Shown here: one piece after another, positions 31,403 to 40,200 of the stretch | Position numbering within the stretch: position 1 is the first letter of the stretch | Layout of the letters: the number at the start of each line of letters is the position of its first letter | From: JBBQLG01 sp964251665 | GTDB taxonomy: Bacteria > Bacteroidota > Bacteroidia > Cytophagales > Spirosomataceae | NCBI GenBank assembly: GCA_964251665.1 | Contig: CAXUKO010000003.1 | Coordinates: forward strand, 310,001-374,000 | Direction: 5' to 3' | Length of the DNA stretch: 64,000 bases | Translations under genes and position numbers: made by a program | The notes under the pieces: generated by a model | What the model saw: the letters and a program-made list of their open reading frames with translations, nothing else | Told to the model about the DNA's origin: nothing | Databases searched by the model: none

Positions 31403-33895
31403 ATGACCCACATTGTGGTAGTTGGCAACGGCATGGTCGGCTATAAGTTTTGCGAAAAGCTTATGACGAAAACCGATGGCGGTCGGTTTACCCTGACGGT
31501 GTTTGGCGAAGAACCCCGCCCGGCTTACGACCGGGTACACCTAAGCAGCTTTTTCTCCGGCACTACAGCCGACGAGTTGGCGATGGCCCCGGCTAACTGG
31601 TACGCTGACAACGGTATAGAGTTGCTGACGGGTGAGTGCATACTGGCTATCGACCGCGACGCCCAAACCGTTACTGCGCATTCGGGGCTGACGGTTTCGT
31701 ATGATGTGCTGGTACTGGCGACCGGTTCGGCTCCGTTTATCCCGCCGGTGCCGGGTGTGCATAAAGACGGCATCTTCGCTTATCGCACCATCGAGGACCT
31801 CGAAGCAATGATGGCCTGGGGGCGAAAATCGACCAAAGCAGTAGTAATCGGCGGTGGATTGCTGGGACTGGAAGCCGCCAAGGCGGTGTTGGATATGGGA
31901 CTGGAAGCGCACGTTGTTGAGTTTGCACCCCGACTGATGCCCCGGCAACTCGACGCGGCTGGTGCCGACATTCTCCGGCATAAAATGCGCGAATTAGGCG
32001 TAGAAGTACACCTCAGTAAAAACACGACCGAGTTTGAAGGCTACGACCGCGTCACCGGCCTGCGTTTCAATGACGATACGCTGCTGGAAGCGGACATGGT
32101 TGTGATCTCGGCCGGTATCAAACCCCGCGATGAACTGGCCCGCTCCGCTGGCCTGACCGTTGGTCCGCGTGGCGGTATTCTGGTGAATGACCACCTGCAG
32201 ACGTCCGACCCAAACATCTACGCCATCGGCGAGTGTGCTTTGCACGGTAGTATGATCTACGGGCTGGTCGCGCCGGGGTACGATATGGCCGATGTGGTTG
32301 TCGCCCGGTTGATGCAGCAGGAAAAAGCGTTCACCGGTTTTGATATGTCGACCAAACTCAAGCTGATTGGGGTCGACGTAGCGAGTTTCGGTGATCCGTT
32401 CTGCGAAAATACCCCCCACCGGACGCTGGTTTGGGAGGATAAACTGACCGGTATCTACAAACGCCTGAACATCACCGAAGATGGTAAACACCTGCTGGGC
32501 GGCATTCTGGTGGGCGAGGCCGAAGCGTATAATCTGATGTTGCAGACCTGCAAGAACAGGATGATTCTACCACCCACGCCCGAAGACCTGTTGCTGCCAT
32601 CGCGCAAAGGTGAGGGCGCTCCGGCTGGGTCGAGCGTACTGGACCTGCCCGACGATGCGCTAATCTGTTCCTGCGAAGGTGTGTCTAAAGGGGCGCTTTG
32701 TGCCGCCATTGGCGAAGGTGAACTGGGCAATGTAGCCGCCATCAAGAAATGTACAAAAGCCGGAACCGGTTGCGGTGGCTGCGTGCCCATGTTAAGCGAT
32801 CTGCTGACGGAGACGCTCAAGGCGCAGGGTAAAATCGTTCGTAAAATTCTCTGCGAACACTTCGATCATACCCGGCAGGAACTTTATGATCTGGTGCGGA
32901 TTAACCGCGAAATAACCTACCGGGATGTGTTGGCGCATCATGGTAAAGGAGCCGGTTGCGAAGTCTGTAAACCCGCCGTGGCATCTATTCTGGCGAGTGT
33001 TCATAATGGATTGATTGCCAAACAGGCCGTGGTGCAGGATACCAACGACCGGTTTCTGGCCAATATTCAGCGGGGGGGTACCTACTCGGTCATTCCCCGG
33101 ATACCGGGTGGCGAAATCACGCCCGAAAAGCTGATTGTCATTGGCATGGTAGCCAAAAAATACGATCTCTACTGCAAGATCACGGGTGGTCAGCGCATCG
33201 ACCTGCTGGGGGCTCGTGTCGATCAGTTGCCCTACATCTGGGAAGAGCTGATAGCCGCCGGTTTTGAGAGTGGGCATGCCTATGGCAAAGCCCTGCGGAC
33301 GGTGAAAAGCTGTGTGGGCTCAACCTGGTGCCGGTTTGGGGTACAGGATGCCGTTGGGTTTGCCGTCGAAATTGAGGAACGTTACAAAGGCCTGCGGGCA
33401 CCACACAAACTCAAAAGTGCGGTTTCGGGCTGTACCCGCGAATGCGCCGAAGCGCAGTCTAAGGACTTCGGCATTATCGCTACTGACAAAGGCTGGAATC
33501 TGTACGTATGCGGGAACGGGGGCGTAAAGCCCGTTCATGCGCAACTGCTGGCCTCGGATATCGACCGCGAAACGGTGGTCCGCTACATCGACCGATTCCT
33601 GATGTTTTACATTAAAACGGCCGAGCCGCTTCAGCGTACGGCGCCCTGGCTGGCTAAGCTGGAAGGTGGTATCAGTTACCTCAAGAGCGTGGTGATTGAC
33701 GATGTGCTGGGCCTGAACGCCGAGTTTGAAGCGGAGATGCAAACCCTCATCAACGCCTTCGAGTGCGAATGGAAAGCCGTTGTCGAAAACGACGATCTCC
33801 GTAGTCAGTACCGCCATTTCATTAATGCCGACGAACCCGATCCCGTACTGGCCTTCGTGCCCGAACGCGGTCAGAAACGCCCGGTAGACTGGTAA
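31403..33895 (+). CDS. nirB: NAD(P)H-dependent assimilatory nitrite reductase, large subunit
   Basis: Cytoplasmic enzyme of 830 residues reducing nitrite to ammonium with six electrons. N-terminal FAD/NAD(P)H domain: IVVVGNGMVGYKFCEKL, VVIGGGLLGLEAAKAVL, IYAIGECALH. BFD [2Fe-2S] domain near residue 420: CSCEGVSKGALC and CTKAGTGCGGC; a second Cys-containing segment has GAGCEVCKP. The C-terminal siroheme and 4Fe-4S domain has the ligands Cys637 and Cys643 (SCVGSTWCRFG) and Cys677 and Cys681 (SGCTRECAEA). All key residues are present. It heads unit 2 with nirD and a sensor kinase. Confidence 0.95.
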   Translation: MTHIVVVGNGMVGYKFCEKLMTKTDGGRFTLTVFGEEPRPAYDRVHLSSFFSGTTADELAMAPANWYADNGIELLTGECILAIDRDAQTVTAHSGLTVSYDVLVLATGSAPFIPPVPGVHKDGIFAYRTIEDLEAMMAWGRKSTKAVVIGGGLLGLEAAKAVLDMGLEAHVVEFAPRLMPRQLDAAGADILRHKMRELGVEVHLSKNTTEFEGYDRVTGLRFNDDTLLEADMVVISAGIKPRDELARSAGLTVGPRGGILVNDHLQTSDPNIYAIGECALHGSMIYGLVAPGYDMADVVVARLMQQEKAFTGFDMSTKLKLIGVDVASFGDPFCENTPHRTLVWEDKLTGIYKRLNITEDGKHLLGGILVGEAEAYNLMLQTCKNRMILPPTPEDLLLPSRKGEGAPAGSSVLDLPDDALICSCEGVSKGALCAAIGEGELGNVAAIKKCTKAGTGCGGCVPMLSDLLTETLKAQGKIVRKILCEHFDHTRQELYDLVRINREITYRDVLAHHGKGAGCEVCKPAVASILASVHNGLIAKQAVVQDTNDRFLANIQRGGTYSVIPRIPGGEITPEKLIVIGMVAKKYDLYCKITGGQRIDLLGARVDQLPYIWEELIAAGFESGHAYGKALRTVKSCVGSTWCRFGVQDAVGFAVEIEERYKGLRAPHKLKSAVSGCTRECAEAQSKDFGIIATDKGWNLYVCGNGGVKPVHAQLLASDIDRETVVRYIDRFLMFYIKTAEPLQRTAPWLAKLEGGISYLKSVVIDDVLGLNAEFEAEMQTLINAFECEWKAVVENDDLRSQYRHFINADEPDPVLAFVPERGQKRPVDW

Positions 33896-33912
33896 AAGGA
33901 GAATTGAATAGC

Positions 33913-33980
33913 TGAATGATTGAGGGATTGAATGCTGTATCTGACCTACTCAATCATTCAATCTCTCAATCATTCAATCA
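33913..33980. repeat. nirB-nirD intergenic hairpin with a 16-base tandem repeat
   Basis: 33913-33934 pairs with 33955-33976 over 22 bases with one mismatch and a 20-base loop. The right side is two tandem 16-mers (33949-33964, 33965-33980; CTCAATCATTCAATCT/A). It may modulate nirD translation or message stability. Confidence 0.6.
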
Positions 33981-33988
33981 CTAAAACG

Positions 33989-34354
33989 ATGACAACCAAC
34001 CTACTTGAACCTTCAGTTAGTCAGTGGTATAAAGCGGCTCCGGTGAGTGCCTTCCCGGTCGATGGCGGAGCCTGCGTTAAAATTGACGACCGGCAGATTG
34101 CCGTGTTTAACTTCGCGGCTACAGCCGATTCGCCTGAACGCTGGTACGCCAGTCAGAATATGTGCCCCCACAAAATGCAGATGATCCTGTCGCGCGGGCT
34201 GATTGGGGATGCCAGCGGGGAGCCTAAAGTGGCGTGCCCGTACCACAAAAAGACGTTTTCGCTCGAAACCGGTGAAAACCTCAATGGTGACGATTACCGA
34301 ATCGACACCTATCCCGTCCGGATTGAGGACGGCTTTGTGTATATTGGACTATAA
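33989..34354 (+). CDS. nirD: Nitrite reductase small subunit, Rieske-type
   Basis: Protein of 121 residues; the start at 33989 (MTTNLLEPSVSQWYK) removes 19 residues that come from the intergenic repeat. It has Rieske [2Fe-2S] ligands in NMCPHKMQM and VACPYHKKTFSLETG, followed by the usual YPVRIEDGFVYIGL end. It partners NirB. It lies 93 bases after nirB and 16 before the sensor kinase. Confidence 0.92.
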   Translation: MTTNLLEPSVSQWYKAAPVSAFPVDGGACVKIDDRQIAVFNFAATADSPERWYASQNMCPHKMQMILSRGLIGDASGEPKVACPYHKKTFSLETGENLNGDDYRIDTYPVRIEDGFVYIGL

Positions 34355-34370
34355 GTAACTACCAACGCGT

Positions 34371-35873
34371 ATGACCCGCTCAACGATCACGCCCTTTACC
34401 CGACTTTACATTATTGCGCTGTCGTTAGTAGCTGGCCTGACGCTGACGGGACAGTGGCTCATTCAGCGGCAAATTCAGGATCAGCTGAATGATTCCTGGA
34501 TCGTGAACTTTGCCGGACGGCAGCGGTTTCAGAGTCAGCAGATCAGCAAGGATGCGCTGTTGCTGACTAATCCGGTATACCGGCGTGACCGCGCTGTCTA
34601 TCTGGCCGAACTCCGGCAGGTACTGACGACCTGGGAGCGTTACCATACTCAGCTCCGCACCGGCCAACTTACTGACCTACAGACAACTGTGCAGAATACG
34701 CCGATTATTGAGGGTATGTTCAACCGGCTCGATCCCACCTTTCAGGCAATCCGGCAACCGGCGTTCGACCTTATCAGGGCCCTGAGTGCTTCTGTTGAGC
34801 CTACACCGTCGCAACTGGAGCACATGGCACAACCCATTGTGGCGCAAAATATGTCGTTTCTGCATCAGATGGATGCCATTGTGGGGCAGTATCAGCGCGA
34901 AGCCCGCGCTAAAGTGGAAGGCCTGCGGGGTGCCGAACGCGTCTTACTGGTAATTACCCTGTTTGTACTCCTGCTCGAAGCCATTCTGGTCTTTAACCCG
35001 GCGGTACAGACCCTGCGCCGTGCGCTGGAAAGCCTCACTATTTCGGAACGGAAAGCGGTTGAGGTAAGCGAACAACTCCGTACCTCGAACGAATCGCTGC
35101 GGCAGATGCAAATTCAGCTCATTCGCGAAACTGCATTACGGAATCAGCAGCAACTGAACGAGCAGCGCATTCGTCTGGCGTCGCTGGTGCAGGGGCAGGA
35201 TGAAGAGCGGAAACGGCTCTCCCGCGAACTCCACGATGGCATTGGGCAGATGCTGACCGGCCTGAAACTACTCAGCGAAAACATCCGCTCGGCCGCAAAC
35301 CTGACCGAACGCGATCAGACGACGTTCGCCAACCTGAAAATGCTGTTAGTACGTACCATTCAGGAAACGCGCAACGTGTCCAACAACCTGATGCCGCCGG
35401 TACTGAGCGATTTCGGGCTGGTAGCGGCTCTGCGGCAACTGACCGAACAACAGGCGCGGGAGTCGGACCTGACGATTACGCTGCATTCTTCACTCGAAAA
35501 GCGACGCTTCGGGCAGTCTATCGAAATTGGTTTGTACCGCATTGCGCAGGAAGCCGTTCATAACGCTATCAAACATGCCGGGGCCGACACTGTTCAGGTC
35601 GATTTATCGATCCGGCAGCAGCAATTGGTCCTGCGCATTGCCGACGACGGATGCGGTCTGCCAACTCATGTAACTACGGGTCCTACCGGTTCGCAGGGGC
35701 TGTTTAATATGCGGGAGCGGGCCAAACTGCTGGGTGGGCGGTTCCGCCTGTTATCGCAACCCGACCGGGGTACGCGGGTACTCATCAGTTTGCCGTTGGT
35801 AGACGAAACTATCGCTACACCGAAAGTGACGCGTCGGGAGGAAGTCAATTATTCGGCTGAAACGCATTTGTAA
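34371..35873 (+). CDS. NarX-like nitrate-sensor histidine kinase (PilJ-type sensor, HisKA_3)
   Basis: Membrane kinase of 500 residues. TM1 is near residues 9-27 (LYIIALSLVAGLTLTGQWLI) and TM2 near 185-205 (VLLVITLFVLLLEAILVF). The extracytoplasmic part starts WIVNFAGRQRFQSQQISKDA, which resembles the NarX P-box that binds nitrate. The cytoplasmic part has the phospho-acceptor His288 in SRELHDGIGQMLTGLKL and an ATPase with IAQEAVHNAIKHA and DDGCGLP. Such kinases signal to LuxR/NarL-type regulators; none is seen in the window, so its partner is elsewhere. Co-transcription with nirBD supports a nitrate or nitrite role. Confidence 0.88.
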   Translation: MTRSTITPFTRLYIIALSLVAGLTLTGQWLIQRQIQDQLNDSWIVNFAGRQRFQSQQISKDALLLTNPVYRRDRAVYLAELRQVLTTWERYHTQLRTGQLTDLQTTVQNTPIIEGMFNRLDPTFQAIRQPAFDLIRALSASVEPTPSQLEHMAQPIVAQNMSFLHQMDAIVGQYQREARAKVEGLRGAERVLLVITLFVLLLEAILVFNPAVQTLRRALESLTISERKAVEVSEQLRTSNESLRQMQIQLIRETALRNQQQLNEQRIRLASLVQGQDEERKRLSRELHDGIGQMLTGLKLLSENIRSAANLTERDQTTFANLKMLLVRTIQETRNVSNNLMPPVLSDFGLVAALRQLTEQQARESDLTITLHSSLEKRRFGQSIEIGLYRIAQEAVHNAIKHAGADTVQVDLSIRQQQLVLRIADDGCGLPTHVTTGPTGSQGLFNMRERAKLLGGRFRLLSQPDRGTRVLISLPLVDETIATPKVTRREEVNYSAETHL

Positions 35874-35914
35874 GTAAGTTAAGACCAAAGCAGTTTGGTG
35901 TTGATTTAAGGTTG

Positions 35915-35975
35915 AAACGGTGGCTTTTGTCATCCTGACCGGTATGCCGGAGCAGGATGACAAAAGCCACCGTTT
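35915..35975 (+). terminator. 23-bp perfect inverted repeat after the nirB-nirD-kinase unit
   Basis: The arms 35915-35937 and 35953-35975 pair perfectly; the 15-base loop has an inner CCGG/CCGG stem. A T-run follows the right arm. It contains TTTGTCATCCTG as at 24820, and GTTGAAACGGTGGC as at 10073-10086. Confidence 0.7.
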
Positions 35976-36206
35976 TTGTTGCTGCCCAAATAGAATTGTC
36001 ATTCCATCTTGAATGGACGTCAACACAGTCAACAGCTTCTTCTATGCACAAAATACTTGACTTCAAAAAATAAGTATTTTTACTATACAAGTTGTATTAT
36101 AAACTTAAAATAATAAATAAAATATAATTTTCCCTGAAACAAGTTTAAATTCATAGAGAATATTGCTTAAAAACGGTAAAAAACAAGAAAATAGGTTTTG
36201 TGGAGC

Positions 36207-36237
36207 TTTGATTATATTCCTCCGATACTTACATTTG
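36207..36237 (+). promoter_or_regulatory. Consensus promoter of the porin-nrtABC unit
   Basis: TTTG (36207-36210), a spacer of exactly 19 bases, and TACATTTG (36230-36237) match the Bacteroidota sigma consensus TTTG-N19-TAnnTTTG at every fixed position. The transcript would start near 36244, giving a leader of about 170 bases. Confidence 0.7.
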
Positions 36238-36248
36238 ATATGTAGTAA

Positions 36249-36258
36249 TACTTAAGTA
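36249..36258. promoter_or_regulatory. Palindrome TACTTAAGTA just after the porin-nrt start site
   Basis: Exact copy of 23347-23356, here extended to the 12-base palindrome ATACTTAAGTAT. It lies about 5 bases after the predicted start of transcription. Confidence 0.4.
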
Positions 36259-36386
36259 TATCTACAAGAAATTTCTATTTGAGACGCAGTAAAATGGCGG
36301 TTTTACCTCATCTTAAACAGAGTTCAGTAGTGGCTTAGAAGGCCGGTATAGCTGTGGCGGCATCATACCCGGCTCGTTGAAAATGT

Positions 36387-36401
36387 TCGTGTTCCACTTA
36401 A
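36387..36401 (+). promoter_or_regulatory. Nitrate leader motif, copy 3 (porin-nrt unit)
   Basis: TCGTGTTCCACTTAA, with one C fewer than the two other copies. It ends 13 bases before the ATG. Confidence 0.65.
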
Positions 36402-36414
36402 CTAACTTAAACCA

Positions 36415-37959
36415 ATGTCTCCAATTTACTCCGGCAAGTGGCGGCTTGCCCTGTTGTGGCTGACTGTTTCGGCAACCACGGCTACAGCCCAGATGACCCT
36501 TCAGGGGCAGCTCAGAACCCGCACCGAACTCCGCGATGGAGTGGGTACGCTAAACCCCATCGGCGCCAAAGCGGCTGCATTCACCTCCCAACGGACCAGC
36601 CTGATTTTTGGCTATAAATGGGACCGCGTTACCTTCGGCGCCAACCTGCGCGATGTGCGCGTCTGGGGGCAGGACCCCAGTACCATCAGTAATGCCGACG
36701 GTACCAAACTGTTTCTGCACGAAGCCTGGGCCGAAATTACCCTGGCTAACAGCGCCGATACAACCCTGAAATTCAAAGCTTTCGACAACCTCGCCCTTAA
36801 AGTTGGTCGGCAGGAATTGGTCTATGACGACGTTCGGTTGCTGGGTAATCTGGACTGGCTGCAGCAGGGTCGCCGGTTCGATGCCGCCTTGCTGAAAGCC
36901 CTTAAAAACGGCTGGCAGTTCGATCTGGGTGTTGGTTTTAATCAGAACAGCGATGCCTTCGGGCGCACCGGTACGGCCTATACAGCTGGTTTGGCGCCAA
37001 CATACACGGCTAACTCGAAAGGGAATCTGGTAACGGTTCCCGCTAATTTTCTGCCCACAACTACCAAAGGCGGTGCCCCAATACTGGCCACAACGGTTAG
37101 CACAAACGGGCAGAACCAGGAATTTAAGGCGTTTCAGATGCTGTATATCAGTCGCAAATTCGGACAGACGAAATTCTCCGGTTTATTCTTCAAAGACGAC
37201 TTCCAGAAGTACCGGCTTGATTCGCTGGGTAACTCCACTACAGGTGTCGTTTATGGACGGCGTTATGACATCGAGGGCATCAACAGCCGGATGACGTACG
37301 GTGGTATGCTGACGGGGCTGATCGGCAATGCCTCGTCGAGTTTCGGCAAAATTGCCTGGCAGGGATTTGTTTACGGGCAAAGCGGCAAAAACCGCGATGG
37401 ACAGGATCTGGCGGCTTATTACTACGGGGCCAATCTGATGGTGCAGCGCGGACGGTTATCGTTCGGGCCGGGGTATGAGGTGCTGTCGGGTAATAATACG
37501 GTGTCGCCGAGTGGCAAAGACAACCGCTTCGATCCGCTTTACGGCACACCACACCGCCATTGGGGCTACATGGATTATTTCTACGCCGGTACAGGTTCGG
37601 CGGTGGGTGGTCTGGCCAACGGTTATGTCAAAGCGAAGTACGTGGCTAATCCGAATCTGTTCCTGACGCTGGACGTCCACAATTTTGCGCTGGCTAATTC
37701 CATCAAAAACGGGCTGGACGTGAACGGCGGCACCATTAACAGTCAGTTGGGGAACGAGGTTGATTTCATCGCGAATTATAACCTCAACAAGTTTACCAAC
37801 CTCGAATTTGGCTACTGCTTCCTGAAAGCGACCAACTCACTGGAGTACTCTAAACTCGGCACGATGGATAAGACCAATCATAATGCCAACTGGGCATACC
37901 TGATGATCAATATCCGCCCGGACTTCCTATACGCCAAGCCAGTAGCCATCAAGCAGTAA
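36415..37959 (+). CDS. Alginate-export-family outer-membrane porin, nitrate-linked
   Basis: Outer-membrane beta-barrel of 514 residues with the signal peptide MSPIYSGKWRLALLWLTVSA. The sequence is typical of the alginate_exp barrel family: LQGQLRTRTELRDG, FHEAW-like LFLHEAWAEITL, LKVGRQELVYDDVRLLGNLD, WLQQGRRFDAALLK and the C-terminal NWAYLMINIRPDFL. Despite the family name, several members are anion porins. Its place as first gene before nrtABC and its leader motif suggest passage of nitrate across the outer membrane; this is inference. Confidence 0.78.
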   Translation: MSPIYSGKWRLALLWLTVSATTATAQMTLQGQLRTRTELRDGVGTLNPIGAKAAAFTSQRTSLIFGYKWDRVTFGANLRDVRVWGQDPSTISNADGTKLFLHEAWAEITLANSADTTLKFKAFDNLALKVGRQELVYDDVRLLGNLDWLQQGRRFDAALLKALKNGWQFDLGVGFNQNSDAFGRTGTAYTAGLAPTYTANSKGNLVTVPANFLPTTTKGGAPILATTVSTNGQNQEFKAFQMLYISRKFGQTKFSGLFFKDDFQKYRLDSLGNSTTGVVYGRRYDIEGINSRMTYGGMLTGLIGNASSSFGKIAWQGFVYGQSGKNRDGQDLAAYYYGANLMVQRGRLSFGPGYEVLSGNNTVSPSGKDNRFDPLYGTPHRHWGYMDYFYAGTGSAVGGLANGYVKAKYVANPNLFLTLDVHNFALANSIKNGLDVNGGTINSQLGNEVDFIANYNLNKFTNLEFGYCFLKATNSLEYSKLGTMDKTNHNANWAYLMINIRPDFLYAKPVAIKQ

Positions 37960-38098
37960 GTAAGATATAGTGTGGTATTGGGTGGTTTAGTCGGATTCTG
38001 GTACACCAGCTCGGCCGAACCCGACACTACGCCACCCGAGACCACATCTTACCGCCCCGAGATCCAATTCTTCTCATTAAAACCATCCGAACTTTCTG

Positions 38099-39313
38099 AT
38101 GACAAATACCATCCGTTTCCGATTCCCAATGCTACTGACCGGCATTGTGACCCTGATTACCCTGTCGGCCATGAAGCTGACTAAATCCGCCGAACCTGTC
38201 CGGCTGGGCTTTATTCCGCTCACCGACTGCGCTCCGCTGGTAGCCGCCAAAGAGTTGGGCCTGTTCCAGAAATACGGCGTTGAAGTAGTGCTGACCAAAG
38301 AAGCGTCGTGGGCTAACGTGCGCGACAAAATTCTGAATGGCGAGTTAGACGGTGCCCACTGCCTATTCTCAATGCCACTTTCTGTTTATACCGGTATTGG
38401 TGGCAAAGCCGGTTCTGAAATGAAAATTGCCATGGTGATGAGCAACAACGGGCAGGCCATTACACTCTCCAAAGATTTTTGCGGTCTGGTGGGCTTCAAA
38501 GAGATGAACAAGGTAGCGGCTGCGGTGAAGAATGTACAGGGTCGCAAGGAAGTCACCTTCGCTATGACGTTTCCCGGCGGCACGCATGATATGTGGCTGC
38601 GCAACTGGATGGCGGCAGCGGGTATCAACCAGAAATCGGTCGGTATCATCACCATTCCGCCCCCGCAGATGGTCGCCAACATGCGCGTCGATAACATGGA
38701 AGGCTTCAGCGTGGGTGAGCCCTGGAATGGTGTAGCGGCTGCCCAGAACGTAGGGTTCACCGAAATTGCCTCGCAGGATATCTGGAAAAACCACCCCGAA
38801 AAAGCCCTGGTCGTGAACAGTCAGTTTGCCGGTGCCCGTCGCGATGACCTCAAAAAAGTGATGATGGCCGTGCTGGAAGCCTGTCAGTGGCTCGATAACA
38901 TGGGCAACCGCAAAAAAACGGCCTCGTGGCTAACCAAGCCCTACTACGTAAACGCACCCCTGGCGGCTATCGAGTCGCGGCTGATGGGATCAAATGATCT
39001 GGGCTGTGATCTGGGCGTACAGAAGTACAAGGACGACTACATGACGTTCTACAACAAGGGCTTTGTGAACATGCCCCGTAAGTCGCACGTGATGTGGTTT
39101 TTGGCGCAGTACATGCGTTTTGGGATGCTGAAAACCGCCCCGGACTACAAAGGCATCGCCGAAAAATTAGTGATGGATGACCTCTACGCCGAAGTAGCCA
39201 AATCCATGAACATTCCGATGCCAACGGATGAGATGAAGGCGTTCAAAACCACCTACGACGTCAATTTTGACCCGGCAAACATCAGTACGTATTTAGCCAG
39301 CGCGAGGAAATAG
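38099..39313 (+). CDS. nrtA: Nitrate ABC transporter substrate-binding protein (NrtA/CmpA family)
   Basis: Exported protein of 404 residues with the N-terminal segment FPMLLTGIVTLITLSAMKL. The family patterns are RLGFIPLTDCAPLVAAKELG, GAHCLFSMPLSVYTGIGG, TFAMTFPGGTHDMWLRNWMA and GFSVGEPWNGVAA. It binds nitrate (cyanate or bicarbonate are bound by close relatives) and hands it to NrtB. It lies 139 bases after the porin gene; that gap holds no convincing gene. Confidence 0.88.
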   Translation: MTNTIRFRFPMLLTGIVTLITLSAMKLTKSAEPVRLGFIPLTDCAPLVAAKELGLFQKYGVEVVLTKEASWANVRDKILNGELDGAHCLFSMPLSVYTGIGGKAGSEMKIAMVMSNNGQAITLSKDFCGLVGFKEMNKVAAAVKNVQGRKEVTFAMTFPGGTHDMWLRNWMAAAGINQKSVGIITIPPPQMVANMRVDNMEGFSVGEPWNGVAAAQNVGFTEIASQDIWKNHPEKALVVNSQFAGARRDDLKKVMMAVLEACQWLDNMGNRKKTASWLTKPYYVNAPLAAIESRLMGSNDLGCDLGVQKYKDDYMTFYNKGFVNMPRKSHVMWFLAQYMRFGMLKTAPDYKGIAEKLVMDDLYAEVAKSMNIPMPTDEMKAFKTTYDVNFDPANISTYLASARK

Positions 39314-39314
39314 A

Positions 39315-39354
39315 CCTCACCCCCCGGCCCCTCTCCTCGAAAAAAGGAGAGGGG
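39315..39354 (+). repeat. CCTCACCCC/CCCCTCTCC repeat hairpin between nrtA and nrtB
   Basis: CCCCTCTCCT (39328-39337) pairs with AGGAGAGGGG (39345-39354). The wording matches the repeat at 18515-18627. Inside an operon it can protect the nrtA message, so that more binding protein than permease is made. Confidence 0.65.
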
Positions 39355-39399
39355 AGCAGGCTCGGTCGGCCGCTGCCGTGAGATTAATTCCACATTATT

Positions 39400-40179
39400 A
39401 TGAAAAAACTGCTCCACTATCAAACTTACCTGCCTGCGTTGTATTTCGTGGCCAGCATGAGTATCCTGATCGGCATCTGGGCGTTAATCTCGCTCGTTAC
39501 CAAAAACGAAATCCCGACGCCGGGCATGACGTGGGTTGTCTTTAAAGAGATGATCGCAACACCGTTTTACGATTATGGGCCGAACGACAAAGGCATCGGC
39601 AATCAATTAGTTAGCTCGCTGGGCCGCGTATTTTTGGGGTTCTCTATCGGCACGGTCATTGCCATTCCGCTGGGCCTGATTATGGGTGCATCGGCGGTGG
39701 GTATGCGATTGATCAACCCGATTGTGCAGATTCTTCGGCCGGTATCGCCGTTGGCATGGTTTCCACTGGGCCTGTTCGCGTTTAAAGCAGCGGCTGGAGC
39801 CACCATCTTTATCATTGTTATTACCAGCCTATGGCCAACGCTGATCAACACGGCATTTGGCGTGTCGAGCATTCCGCAGGACCACAAAAACGTGGCAAAA
39901 GCGTTCGGCTTTTCGACTTGGCGGTATGTGCGTAGGGTGGTCATTCCGTACGCACTACCTCATATCATCACGGGCCTGCGGCTGGGCATGGGCGTCGCCT
40001 GGTTAGTGATTGTAGCGGGTGAAATGCTGTCGGCAGGTATGGGCATTGGGTTCTTCGTCTGGGATAGCTGGAATGCGCTGTCACTCGAGAAAATCCTGTG
40101 CGCCATCCTGATTATTGGCCTGGTTGGTCTGCTGCTGGATAAGGGCTTCGACGCCTTACAGAAACGTTTCGCGTATTGA
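39400..40179 (+). CDS. nrtB: Nitrate ABC transporter permease
   Basis: Inner-membrane protein of 259 residues with about six helices (LYFVASMSILIGIWALISLV first). It carries the EAA loop for coupling to the ATPase: VAKAFGFSTWRYVRRVVIPYALPHIITGLRLG. It belongs to the NrtB/SsuC/TauC family; the neighbours nrtA and nrtC make nitrate the likely substrate. Confidence 0.9.
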   Translation: MKKLLHYQTYLPALYFVASMSILIGIWALISLVTKNEIPTPGMTWVVFKEMIATPFYDYGPNDKGIGNQLVSSLGRVFLGFSIGTVIAIPLGLIMGASAVGMRLINPIVQILRPVSPLAWFPLGLFAFKAAAGATIFIIVITSLWPTLINTAFGVSSIPQDHKNVAKAFGFSTWRYVRRVVIPYALPHIITGLRLGMGVAWLVIVAGEMLSAGMGIGFFVWDSWNALSLEKILCAILIIGLVGLLLDKGFDALQKRFAY

Positions 40180-40200
40180 CCTCCAAACCGGATACAACCC

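Larger units (their letters stand above)
35874..36414. other. Intergenic region of 541 bases before the porin-nrt unit
   Basis: No gene seen. It contains an inverted repeat (35915-35975), a very AT-rich stretch to about 36200, a consensus promoter (36207-36237), the palindrome TACTTAAGTA (36249-36258), an imperfect GC-rich hairpin (about 36342-36372) and the leader motif (36387-36401). Confidence 0.75.

Noticed and set aside
33949..33980. Tandem repeats as a possible CRISPR
   Set aside because: Only two adjacent 16-mers without spacers; they form a hairpin arm instead.
37972..38184. 70-codon frame between the porin gene and nrtA
   Set aside because: It runs 86 bases into nrtA, has no recognisable signal or family, and its start is GTG without context. 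Judged to be chance.
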